Assembly: GCA_000434995.1 (NCBI GenBank) | Contig: FR895324.1 | Coordinates: 1-29,085 of the forward strand | Direction: 5' to 3' | DNA length: 29,085 nt | Source of the DNA: Firmicutes bacterium CAG:341 | Lineage (GTDB): Bacteria > Bacillota > Clostridia > Oscillospirales > Acutalibacteraceae | Shown here: piece after piece, positions 13,923 to 22,151 of the stretch | Numbering within the stretch: the stretch's first letter is position 1 | How the letters are laid out: each line of letters opens with the position of its first letter | Translations under genes and position numbers: made by a program | The notes under the pieces: generated by a model | Told to the model about the DNA's origin: nothing | The model's database searches: none | The model's input: only the letters and a program-made list of their open reading frames with translations

Positions 13923-15908
13923 ATGGCTGATAATCACGAACACACACATGATGAATGTTGCTGTGAGCATAATCATGAACACGCTTGCTCATACGAACAC
14001 AATCATGAAGATATAAATAAAGGTCAATTTTTATTTAAGCTAATCGGCGGTGGATTTTTCCTCATTGCCGGTTACATATTAAACGAAGTTGCAGAAAAAG
14101 GAAAAATTGATTTACCTGATTTTTCATTTTTAGTATGCTTTATGCTTTCATATTTAATTGTAGGCTTTGATATTATCAAAGAAGCTGTTGAAGGTGTAAT
14201 GCATAAAGATATTTTTAACGAAAATTTGCTTATGACTATTGCGTCATTAGGTGCATTTGCAGTAGGCGAATACAGCGAAGGCTGTATGGTCGTATTTTTA
14301 TTCACAATAGGTGAATTTTTGCAGGGACTTGCACTTGATAAAAGCAGAAAATCAATAAAAAATATGCTTGAAGCAAAAGTTGAAGTTGTTAATATCATAG
14401 ACGGAGAAAAAGAAAAAGCTATTTCACCCGAAGAAGTAAAAATCGGTGATTTAATGATTATTCGCCCGGGCGAAAAGCTTGATATTGACGGTGTAATTAC
14501 AAACGGAACATCGCAATTTGATATGAAATCATTAACGGGTGAAACAATTCCTGTTACCAAAGGTGTGGGTGACAGTGTACTTGCAGGTTCAGTCAGCCTT
14601 GACGGTACGGTAACAGTAAAGGCTGAAAAAGAATACAAGGATTCAACCGTATCACGCATACTTGATATGCTTGAAAAATCACAAGATAAAAAAAGCCATG
14701 CCCAAAAATTCATTACAAGATTTGCAAGAATTTATACTCCTATTGTATGCTTAATTGCTGTACTTATTATGGTAGTGCCTCCCCTTTTCTTTAACGGGCA
14801 ATGGCACGAATGGTTATACCGCGGACTTTCGGCACTTGTAGTATCCTGCCCGTGCGCACTTGTAATTTCAATACCGCTCAGCTTTTTTGCAGGCATAGGT
14901 GCTTGCTCAAGAGAGGGAATACTCGTTAAAGGCGGCAATTACCTTGAAATACTTGCAAAGGCAGATACAGGTGTGTTTGACAAAACTGGTACACTTACAA
15001 ACGGTAAATTTGAGTTTGTAACCTGTGAGCATAATCATTGCCATTGCAAAGATAATCAGCACAGAGAGCTTTTAAAAATCATTGCGGCATGTGAAAGATA
15101 TTCAAACCACCCTATTGCAAAAAGCATCAATGTTGCATTTGGGCATTATGCAGACGAATGCGAAGTAAAAGATTCAAAAACCTATGCAGGACTTGGTGTT
15201 TCAGCAATTGTTGACGGAGTTAAATATTATGTAGGCAATGAAAAACTGATGAAAGAACATTGCAATGATTTCAAAGAAACAAATGTAATAGGCACAGCAA
15301 TATATTGTTGCAGTGAAAGCGAATTTATGGGCGACATCGTATTTGCTGACATAATTAAGCAAGACAGCAAAGACGCACTTAAAGCACTTAAAAAACTCGG
15401 CATTGCAAAAACCGTTATGATGACGGGCGATAAAGAAGAAATCGCAAAAGATATTGCAAGCAAAGCCGGAATTGACACAGTATACTCACGCCTGATGCCT
15501 GACGAAAAAGCAAACATAGTAAGTGAACTTCAAAAAAACGGCAGTACGGTTGTTTACACCGGTGACGGAATAAACGACGCACCGGTATTATCGCAAGCCG
15601 ATGTAGGCGTTGCAATGGGCGGTGCCGGCTCGGATATTGCAGTTGAAGCTTCGGATATGGTTATTATGGGCGACTCACTTTCAAAACTTGCAATCGGCAA
15701 AAAGGTTGCGAAAAAGACTATTCGCATAGTACACGAAAACATTATTTTTGCAATTGCAGTAAAACTTTTGATTATCATAGGATGTGCAATAGGAATATTT
15801 GACGAAAATGCGATGTGGCTTGCAGTGTTCGGCGATGTAGGTGTTTGCCTTATTGCAATAGCAAATTCACTCAGAGCTTTAAGAGTAGGCAAAATCAAAA
15901 ACAAATAA
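13923..15908 (+). CDS. Heavy-metal P1B-type ATPase (Zn/Cd/Pb exporter) with His/Cys-rich N-terminus
   Basis: P-type ATPase of 661 residues that should pump divalent soft metals out of the cell. Visible in order: a metal-binding tail with 8 His and 4 Cys in residues 5-28, actuator TGE near 204, the transport-site CPC near 309, phosphorylated Asp353 in DKTGTLT, HP near 395, TGDGINDAP near 546. A Lys in AVKLL and an Asp in FGDVGV in the last two helices match the Zn/Cd/Pb P1B-2 subgroup. There is no ferredoxin-like HMA domain; EHNH repeats replace it, and a further His/Cys cluster (EHNHCHC) sits near residue 369 in the nucleotide-binding region. It has its own promoter and a strong terminator; no adjacent ArsR/CadC or MerR regulator is present. 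Confidence 0.94.
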   Translation: MADNHEHTHDECCCEHNHEHACSYEHNHEDINKGQFLFKLIGGGFFLIAGYILNEVAEKGKIDLPDFSFLVCFMLSYLIVGFDIIKEAVEGVMHKDIFNENLLMTIASLGAFAVGEYSEGCMVVFLFTIGEFLQGLALDKSRKSIKNMLEAKVEVVNIIDGEKEKAISPEEVKIGDLMIIRPGEKLDIDGVITNGTSQFDMKSLTGETIPVTKGVGDSVLAGSVSLDGTVTVKAEKEYKDSTVSRILDMLEKSQDKKSHAQKFITRFARIYTPIVCLIAVLIMVVPPLFFNGQWHEWLYRGLSALVVSCPCALVISIPLSFFAGIGACSREGILVKGGNYLEILAKADTGVFDKTGTLTNGKFEFVTCEHNHCHCKDNQHRELLKIIAACERYSNHPIAKSINVAFGHYADECEVKDSKTYAGLGVSAIVDGVKYYVGNEKLMKEHCNDFKETNVIGTAIYCCSESEFMGDIVFADIIKQDSKDALKALKKLGIAKTVMMTGDKEEIAKDIASKAGIDTVYSRLMPDEKANIVSELQKNGSTVVYTGDGINDAPVLSQADVGVAMGGAGSDIAVEASDMVIMGDSLSKLAIGKKVAKKTIRIVHENIIFAIAVKLLIIIGCAIGIFDENAMWLAVFGDVGVCLIAIANSLRALRVGKIKNK

Positions 15909-15915
15909 AGCAAAT

Positions 15916-15960
15916 AAAAGCAAAGCACCGTTGCGAAATCGCAACGGTGCTTTGCTTTTT
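15916..15960. terminator. Bidirectional terminator between the P-type ATPase and the glycerophosphotransferase
   Basis: A perfect 20-bp stem (15916-15935 with 15940-15959) with a 4-base loop and A/T flanks. The right arm ends in the T-run and touches the stop codon of the gene on the minus strand. Confidence 0.93.
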
Positions 15961-18900
15961 AATAGTTATTGTTTTTCAAGAAATCATATATTCGCTTTGA
16001 ATTATTGTTATCCCTATACTCAAAATATTTCGGTGCGGCAATGCGGTCTTTTTCATTTTCTACAAAACCGTTATTTGCAAAATATTCAACATCGTTTAAA
16101 AGTGCATCCTCGGTAGTTGAACGGTTACCGAAAAGGTCTGTTTCCATATTGATATATGAACCGTGAGCCTGATTATACATATCATAGTCAAACTGATAGA
16201 AAAGAACAGGCTTATCCATATAATAAACATCCCAGCAAACGCTTGAATAATCGGTAATAAGCATTGAGCAGCGCATCATAAGCTCATTAAGAGGAATTTT
16301 GCCAAAAGGAATATAAGTTACCCTGCTGCTGACAGCGGCTTTAAAATTATCAATATAGCCCGCAAATTTAGGGTGAATATAGAAAATAAGACGAGTATTT
16401 GTATCTTTAAGAATTTGATTAAGCCTTGGGCTTTGAAGAAGTGAAGAATACTTATTATAATAATCACTTGCCAAGAATTGATTATCGCTTACCTCTTCAA
16501 GCCACGAGCGCCAAGTAGGCATAAGGAGAATGAACTTTTCCTTATCACTTTGCTTATCTTTAAGCACATCCCACCTTGCAAAACCTGTAATAGGCGCTGT
16601 TTTTTCATTATATCCAAGCTCATTTATTGCAATTTCCTGCTCAACCCTGCCGGTTGTAACAAAATATTCCATAGAGCTTGTACCCTTTTTACCAAACAGC
16701 TGATGAACCTGCTTAAGTGCAGTTACACCGTGCTGGAGGAAAAGTTCCTTTTTCTGCCCGATAGCACGCTTTACAAGACTTGGCTTTGTTCTCCAAGCGT
16801 AAAGGTGTGATTTTGAATCACTTGATACGCAAACCGCCATTGACATAATATAAAGCATATGCTTTACACTCATAAAATCAATAACATTCTTACCGTATTT
16901 TTCTACATTTTTATATTCGTCAGAACGCTTATCAATTACATAATAAATATTCTTTTTTTCTTTTTCATCAAGATTTTCCATACAATACTTGAAGAAATAA
17001 TAACCGTTATCCTGCGCCATTTTGCAGAATTTTTCATAAACTATCCAAATCTTTTTGCGGCTTAAGAAAAGGCCGGTTAAAATATAAAGAATATATGCCA
17101 GAACTTCCCTGCGCTTAATTTCGGCTGTATCATATTCGCTTCTCTCTCTAAAGCAGAAGTTAATTATACCTTTTTTGTTAAAGTACGGGAAAATGATATG
17201 CTTATCATCAACATCACATTGAACATTTGAAAAATAAAGCTTTTGCTTAATTGCAATACCGCTGTAACCAAGCTTAACATACTGCTTTGCACCGTATTTT
17301 TCAACCACAGCCCTGACATCCCAATAAATTTCTTTAAGCGGCATTTCACCGTTAAAATCAAGAGTAGCGGTTACTTTGGTATAACCCTCTTTCTTTTCAA
17401 GGTTGCAATTAAAAGGAATTTCAATATTTTCAATAACGCTTCTGTATTTCAGCACCAGGCCTTCAAATTCAGCGTTTTGGTCATTAGGAATATTGAACAC
17501 AAGTTCAAGGCGGTTACCCTTCGTTTTAAGGCTTTTAAGCTTACACGGCGGATATATTGCTTCCAAAGCATCTTCCTTTTTGCCGAAATAAAGATTAAAT
17601 TCTCGCCTTTCATCATAAAACGGACTTGCGGCAACTTCATAAACAGTCGGTGTTAAATCATAAAGCTTTAACATCTTTTTAGTTCTGTCGTTATTTGCGT
17701 CAACAAGCTTTTTAAGGTCGGTATCAAAATATGCTTTCGGCAAGGTATAATTTGCAAAAAGCGGCTCACAAAATCTTTTTGATATATCGCCGTCCTTTGC
17801 CTTTTTGATTGACGCAACGACTAAACATTTTTTGCCTTTCTTTTTATCATAAGCAATTACGCCGACGGTATACTTTTGCTTATTATACACAATAAGATTT
17901 TCAATAAGAATATCAAGCGGAATTTCAAAACTCTTTGTTTGCTTATTTTCTTCTGTAAGAGGCAGAGTTTTTTGAATTACACGCTTATTATTTAATACTG
18001 CAATTTCTTCAAAATCATATCCCTTTGCATTAAGTGAAACGGCAATTTTTCTGTTTGAGTTTGAAACACTTTTGGTGTTGCAATGCACAATATCCCTATC
18101 ATCTACAAAGCAGTTTTCTTCAAAAGCACTGATGTCATCTATAAATTCAGGGTCAATATTAAGGTTAGGAAATGTTCGTTGAATTTCACGCTTATGAACT
18201 GCGTCTTTTACACTTTTAACGCCCAAATGGCACAGTAAATCTTCAAAATACGACCTCGGTGTTGTCATTGTAACAACAACATATTTAAACATATCGTTGA
18301 AATTATCATAAAGTGCAGGTCCAACTTCACCTTTAAACCATTTCTTTTCAAAGCAAACTATATTATCATCTTTTGCGATTTTTGAAATAGAGTTAAGATG
18401 TGCGTATTCCTTAACTATTTGCGGGTGAATTACTTTATAACGCTTTTCTTTATTAGCAGAGTAATCCTGAATTGCAAGGTCGCCCTGCTCACCCGTAAAC
18501 ATTAAATTAAGCAACTTTTCGCTTATATCCGGACTGTCATATTTAAAGAAAGTTTTAAAATATTCGGTGTCTTCATAAGAATCATTCATAAAGCTTTCAT
18601 CACCGAGAACCTTTGCAAGCTCTTTTTCATCATAAATTTTACGGAAAGGAAGAGTCGCAACATCCATATACATTCCGCGGTCATGCATATATTCATCATA
18701 ATCATACATAAAAAGAATAATAGGCTTTTTAGTAAGTGAATAATCAAAAAATACAGATGAATAATCGGTAACAAGTGCGTCTGCACAGTTTAAAAAGCTG
18801 TAATTATCAATTCCCTTCGGAAATGGCTTAATATGCTTATATTTACTGAGAGAAATTGAATCTTTTAATATCGGGTGAAAGTTTACGAAAAATACCTGCT

Positions 18901-19696
18901 CGTCACCAAGCTTTTTATCAATAAGCTTAAATATTTCTTTAACCTTGCTTTCATATGCAGCAGTGTTAATATCGTGGTTGCTTGTACCTCTCCAGGTAGG
19001 CATATACGCATAAACCGTTTTGCCCTCTAAACCAAGCTTCTTTTTAAGTTCTTCGCCCTCTTCTTTTTTGAAGAATATTTCATTTCTCGGATAACCTGCC
19101 ATAACAACCTTGCCTGTATAAAGGTCATTAAGGTTATAATCCTCCATCATAACATCCTTGGTAAAATCATTAGGAAATGTAATATAATCAGCCTGAAGAA
19201 AATTATGCTGAACATTATACATTGATTCAATACCGAGACGCATTTTTTTGCCGAGTGTTTTAAGCGGAGTACCGTGCCAGGTTTGAAGATAAACCTGCTC
19301 CGGCTTTTTCACAAAGTAAACAGGAAAAGAACTGTTGTTAATAAGATATTTTGCAGTGGCAAGAATTTTGGTGTATCTGAAAGTTGTTACATCAATAAGT
19401 TTAACATCAAGCCCTATTTCGTTAATAAATTCTGCATGGGCTTTTTTATTTTCAGTACCGTAATATATTTTATATTTTCCCGGATATGACTTTAAAATTT
19501 GGCGCACCAAAGCAAGCGATGAATCGGAAATATTTGAACCGTGAAAAGATTCAACCAAAATTACATTGCTTTTTACTTTGCAGTGCTTATAAAACATACC
19601 GTAGTAAAACTTTCTTTTCGGTGTTTTTGAAAACATACGGGAAATATATTTAAGTATTTTTTTAATTAACATTTTTATCTTTACAGATATACCCAT
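15959..19696 (-). CDS. Double-domain CDP-glycerol glycerophosphotransferase (TagF/TarF-like)
   Basis: Protein of 1245 residues with two CDP-glycerol glycerophosphotransferase domains (PF04464 type) in tandem, about three times the catalytic unit of ordinary members. The first domain shows LQTWHGTPLKTLGKKM near residue 140, MPTWRG near 231 and TDYSSVFFDY near 310; the second shows FLQHGVTALK near 985, MPTWRSW near 1058 and TDYSSVCWD near 1147. Between them lies about 450 residues of beta-rich sequence that I do not recognise. Known relatives transfer or polymerise glycerol phosphate onto a lipid-linked acceptor at the inner membrane face to build teichoic acid or a similar polymer. The start is ATG 19696 with GGAGG just upstream; an ATG four codons earlier overlaps that site. 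No other teichoic acid gene is nearby. Acceptor and polymer length are unknown. Confidence 0.88.
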   Translation of the reverse strand: MGISVKIKMLIKKILKYISRMFSKTPKRKFYYGMFYKHCKVKSNVILVESFHGSNISDSSLALVRQILKSYPGKYKIYYGTENKKAHAEFINEIGLDVKLIDVTTFRYTKILATAKYLINNSSFPVYFVKKPEQVYLQTWHGTPLKTLGKKMRLGIESMYNVQHNFLQADYITFPNDFTKDVMMEDYNLNDLYTGKVVMAGYPRNEIFFKKEEGEELKKKLGLEGKTVYAYMPTWRGTSNHDINTAAYESKVKEIFKLIDKKLGDEQVFFVNFHPILKDSISLSKYKHIKPFPKGIDNYSFLNCADALVTDYSSVFFDYSLTKKPIILFMYDYDEYMHDRGMYMDVATLPFRKIYDEKELAKVLGDESFMNDSYEDTEYFKTFFKYDSPDISEKLLNLMFTGEQGDLAIQDYSANKEKRYKVIHPQIVKEYAHLNSISKIAKDDNIVCFEKKWFKGEVGPALYDNFNDMFKYVVVTMTTPRSYFEDLLCHLGVKSVKDAVHKREIQRTFPNLNIDPEFIDDISAFEENCFVDDRDIVHCNTKSVSNSNRKIAVSLNAKGYDFEEIAVLNNKRVIQKTLPLTEENKQTKSFEIPLDILIENLIVYNKQKYTVGVIAYDKKKGKKCLVVASIKKAKDGDISKRFCEPLFANYTLPKAYFDTDLKKLVDANNDRTKKMLKLYDLTPTVYEVAASPFYDERREFNLYFGKKEDALEAIYPPCKLKSLKTKGNRLELVFNIPNDQNAEFEGLVLKYRSVIENIEIPFNCNLEKKEGYTKVTATLDFNGEMPLKEIYWDVRAVVEKYGAKQYVKLGYSGIAIKQKLYFSNVQCDVDDKHIIFPYFNKKGIINFCFRERSEYDTAEIKRREVLAYILYILTGLFLSRKKIWIVYEKFCKMAQDNGYYFFKYCMENLDEKEKKNIYYVIDKRSDEYKNVEKYGKNVIDFMSVKHMLYIMSMAVCVSSDSKSHLYAWRTKPSLVKRAIGQKKELFLQHGVTALKQVHQLFGKKGTSSMEYFVTTGRVEQEIAINELGYNEKTAPITGFARWDVLKDKQSDKEKFILLMPTWRSWLEEVSDNQFLASDYYNKYSSLLQSPRLNQILKDTNTRLIFYIHPKFAGYIDNFKAAVSSRVTYIPFGKIPLNELMMRCSMLITDYSSVCWDVYYMDKPVLFYQFDYDMYNQAHGSYINMETDLFGNRSTTEDALLNDVEYFANNGFVENEKDRIAAPKYFEYRDNNNSKRIYDFLKNNNY

Positions 19697-19747
19697 ATTA
19701 ACCTCCAAATAAAATAATATATAAATTACTAATTAACATACTTTTTA

Positions 19748-19776
19748 ATTTTAACACATTTGTAACGCTTTTGCAA
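19748..19776 (-). promoter_or_regulatory. Promoter of the glycerophosphotransferase gene
   Basis: On the minus strand TTGCAA (19776-19771), 17 bases, TAAAAT (19753-19748), about 50 bases before the ATG. Confidence 0.6.
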
Positions 19777-19858
19777 CAATACTATAACTTTGTAATATTT
19801 AACTTAGTTCACTTTTGAGCCAATGTATAAAAGTTAATGAATTCTTTATTTTTAAATA

Positions 19859-19886
19859 TTGAAAAGAAACGACAAAGTGATATAAT
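19859..19886 (+). promoter_or_regulatory. Promoter of the deoC-deoB-cdd-pdp operon
   Basis: TTGAAA (19859-19864), 16 bases, perfect TATAAT (19881-19886) with an extended -10 TGA at 19878-19880. The deoC ATG lies 47 bases downstream. Confidence 0.75.
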
Positions 19887-19890
19887 TAAG

Positions 19891-19918
19891 TTAGAGATAT
19901 TTTGCCTAAATATTCTAA
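19891..19918 (+). promoter_or_regulatory. Inverted repeat at the start of the deo operon transcript
   Basis: TTAGA-g-ATATTT (19891-19902) and AAATATTCTAA (19908-19918) form 11 base pairs with one bulged G and a 5-base loop. It spans the expected transcription start and ends directly before the AAGGAGAG ribosome binding site. It could be an operator for a DeoR-like repressor or a leader hairpin; no regulator gene is adjacent. Confidence 0.45.
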
Positions 19919-19933
19919 AGGAGAGATACACAT

Positions 19934-20581
19934 ATGAATAAACAAAACATACTTTCAAAAGTTGACCACACACTTTTAGCGCAAGGGGCAACCTGGCAAG
20001 ATATAAAAGCTATTTGTGATGACGCAGTTAAATACAATGCGGCAAGTGTTTGCATACCGCCCGCATATGTAAAACCTGCAAAGGAGTATGTTGGCGGCAA
20101 AATTAAAATTTGCACGGTAATAGGTTTTCCAAACGGATATAACACCACCGAAGTAAAATGCTTTGAAACAGCAGACGCAATTAAAAACGGTGCAGATGAA
20201 ATAGATATGGTGATAAATATCGGTATGCTAAAAGATAAAAGATATGACGACATATTATTTGAAATCAACGAAATTAAAAAAGCGTGTGATAAAAGGGTTT
20301 TAAAAGTAATTATTGAAACCTGCTTACTGACTGACGAAGAAAAAATCAAAATGTGCGAAATAATAGATAAATCAAATGCAAATTATATTAAAACATCAAC
20401 AGGGTTTTCCACAGGCGGTGCTACATTTGACGATGTTAAACTTATGAGCGAACATATAAAAAATAAAAAAATTAAAGCTGCCGGCGGAATTAAATCGTTT
20501 GATGACGCTGAAAAATTCATTTCATTAGGTGCAAACAGACTTGGCACAAGCCGGCTTATCAAAATTATGAAAGAGGGATAA
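19934..20581 (+). CDS. deoC: Deoxyribose-phosphate aldolase
   Basis: DeoC of 215 residues, a TIM-barrel class I aldolase splitting 2-deoxyribose 5-phosphate to acetaldehyde and glyceraldehyde 3-phosphate in the cytosol. The Schiff-base lysine is Lys153 in NYIKTSTGFSTGGAT; DEIDMVINIG and LKVIIETCLLT carry the other active-site residues, and the phosphate loop AAGGIK and GTSR close the barrel. First gene of the nucleoside operon, with AAGGAGAG before its ATG. The deoB start lies two bases after its stop, so the two are coupled. Confidence 0.97.
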   Translation: MNKQNILSKVDHTLLAQGATWQDIKAICDDAVKYNAASVCIPPAYVKPAKEYVGGKIKICTVIGFPNGYNTTEVKCFETADAIKNGADEIDMVINIGMLKDKRYDDILFEINEIKKACDKRVLKVIIETCLLTDEEKIKMCEIIDKSNANYIKTSTGFSTGGATFDDVKLMSEHIKNKKIKAAGGIKSFDDAEKFISLGANRLGTSRLIKIMKEG

Positions 20582-20583
20582 TA

Positions 20584-21744
20584 ATGCGTGGCTTTATAGT
20601 TGTACTTGACTCTTTCGGTGTGGGCGAAGCACCGGATGCAAAATCTTTTGGTGATGAGGGCGCAAGCACCATAAAAACAATATCCAAATCAAAATATTTC
20701 GAAGTGCCTAATATGCAAAAAATGGGACTTCTTGCAATTGACGGAGTCGGGCTTGATAATTCGGCAAGTCACAATGCTTCATATGGCAGGTTAAGGGAGC
20801 TTTCTATCGGCAAAGACACAACCACAGGCCACTGGGAAATGGCAGGAATTATATCTAAAAAGCCGCTTGTGACTTTTCCAAACGGTTTTCCGAAAGAAGT
20901 AATAGATGAATTTGAAAAAGAGTGCGGAAGAAAAACTCTTGTTAACAAGCCGTATTCCGGCACACAGGTTATTAAAGACTATGGCGACGAGCATATAAAA
21001 ACAGGAAAATTGATTGTTTATACCTCGGCTGACAGCGTATTTCAAATTGCAGCGTGCGAAAGCATAGTAAGTGATGAGGAATTATATAACTATTGCAAAA
21101 TTGCAAGAAAAATACTTAAAGGCAAATATGCAGTAGGCAGAGTAATTGCAAGACCTTTTATTAAAGATGAAAACGGAAACTTTGTCAGAACACCGAGAAG
21201 GCACGATTTTTCACTTGAACCGCCGGGCAAAACACTTGTTGATATTTTGTGCGAAAACAAGAAAGATACCATAGCGGTAGGCAAAATATATGATATTTTT
21301 GCTCACAGAGGTTTAAGCGAGCATTATTTTACATCAGGCAACACAGAAGGCATTGCCAAAACGCTTGATATTTCAAAGCGTAATTTTGACGGACTTTGCT
21401 ACACCAATCTTGTTGACTGCGATATGCTGTACGGCCACAGGCGTGATATTGACGGTTACGCAAAAGCAATAAGTGAATTTGACAGGTGCTTGCCTGAACT
21501 TTGCAATAATCTTAAAGATGATGATTTTCTGATGATAACGGCAGACCACGGATGCGACCCGGGTTATAAGGGAACAGACCACACACGAGAGTATGTTCCG
21601 CTTATCATATATTCAAAATCGCTCAAATGCACGAATTTAAAAACTATTGACGGATTCGGTGTTGTATGCAACACAGCACTTTCACTTTTCGGTATAAATG
21701 AACAGCTTGAGGGTGAAAATGTATATAATTTAATCAGGCGGTAG
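20584..21744 (+). CDS. deoB: Phosphopentomutase
   Basis: DeoB of 386 residues, an alkaline-phosphatase-superfamily enzyme that interconverts (deoxy)ribose 1-phosphate and 5-phosphate with Mn ions. Seen are the N-terminal VVLDSFGVGEAPDA metal site, the phosphorylated threonine region KDTTTGHWEMAG near residue 80, and the C-terminal metal ligands TADHGCDPGY and GTDHTREYVPL. Its ribosome binding site (GAGGG) lies inside the end of deoC. It supplies DeoC with substrate made by the phosphorylase downstream. Confidence 0.97.
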   Translation: MRGFIVVLDSFGVGEAPDAKSFGDEGASTIKTISKSKYFEVPNMQKMGLLAIDGVGLDNSASHNASYGRLRELSIGKDTTTGHWEMAGIISKKPLVTFPNGFPKEVIDEFEKECGRKTLVNKPYSGTQVIKDYGDEHIKTGKLIVYTSADSVFQIAACESIVSDEELYNYCKIARKILKGKYAVGRVIARPFIKDENGNFVRTPRRHDFSLEPPGKTLVDILCENKKDTIAVGKIYDIFAHRGLSEHYFTSGNTEGIAKTLDISKRNFDGLCYTNLVDCDMLYGHRRDIDGYAKAISEFDRCLPELCNNLKDDDFLMITADHGCDPGYKGTDHTREYVPLIIYSKSLKCTNLKTIDGFGVVCNTALSLFGINEQLEGENVYNLIRR

Positions 21745-21752
21745 GTGAAAAT

Positions 21753-22133
21753 ATGGATAATAAAGAATTATTAAAAATTGCAAAAGAAGCTAAAAGCAAA
21801 AGTTACTGCCCATATTCAAAATTCAAAGTCGGAGCTTGCCTGTTGACGAAAAGCGGAAAAATATACACAGGTGCAAATATTGAAAATTCATCATACCCTG
21901 CAACTGTTTGCGCAGAAAGAGTTGCAATATTCAAAGCGATAAGCGACGGCGAATATGAATTTGAAAAAATAGCAATTTCAGGTTCGGGCAATGATTTTTG
22001 CTACCCGTGCGGAATTTGCAGGCAGGTTATGAGTGAATTTTGCAAAGAAAATTTTTTGATAATACTTGAAAACGGCGAAAAAATAAAAGAATTAAAATTA
22101 GGAGAACTTCTTCCCCATTCTTTTAAACTATAA
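21753..22133 (+). CDS. cdd: Cytidine deaminase (homotetrameric type)
   Basis: Cdd of 126 residues, deaminating cytidine and deoxycytidine to uridine and deoxyuridine. Zinc ligands Cys53, Cys86 and Cys89 and the proton-shuttling Glu55 occur in CAER and PCGICRQ at the same numbering as the Bacillus enzyme. The short length is that of the tetrameric class. Eight bases separate it from deoB, with GGTAGGTG as ribosome binding site. Its products are the substrates of the next gene. Confidence 0.97.
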   Translation: MDNKELLKIAKEAKSKSYCPYSKFKVGACLLTKSGKIYTGANIENSSYPATVCAERVAIFKAISDGEYEFEKIAISGSGNDFCYPCGICRQVMSEFCKENFLIILENGEKIKELKLGELLPHSFKL

Positions 22134-22151
22134 GAAAGTCTGCGTGATACT

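Noticed and set aside
14072..14713. Long antisense open frame opposite the metal ATPase
   Set aside because: It is Ser/Ile-rich shadow sequence of the real gene with no ribosome binding site or recognisable domain.
12537..15908. Microcompartment or metal-resistance island
   Set aside because: No shell proteins, aldehyde dehydrogenase, metal regulator or mobility gene is present; each gene has its own promoter or terminator.
15815..16166. Small open frames spanning the ATPase end and the glycerophosphotransferase end
   Set aside because: They run through the 20-bp terminator hairpin and overlap both real genes.
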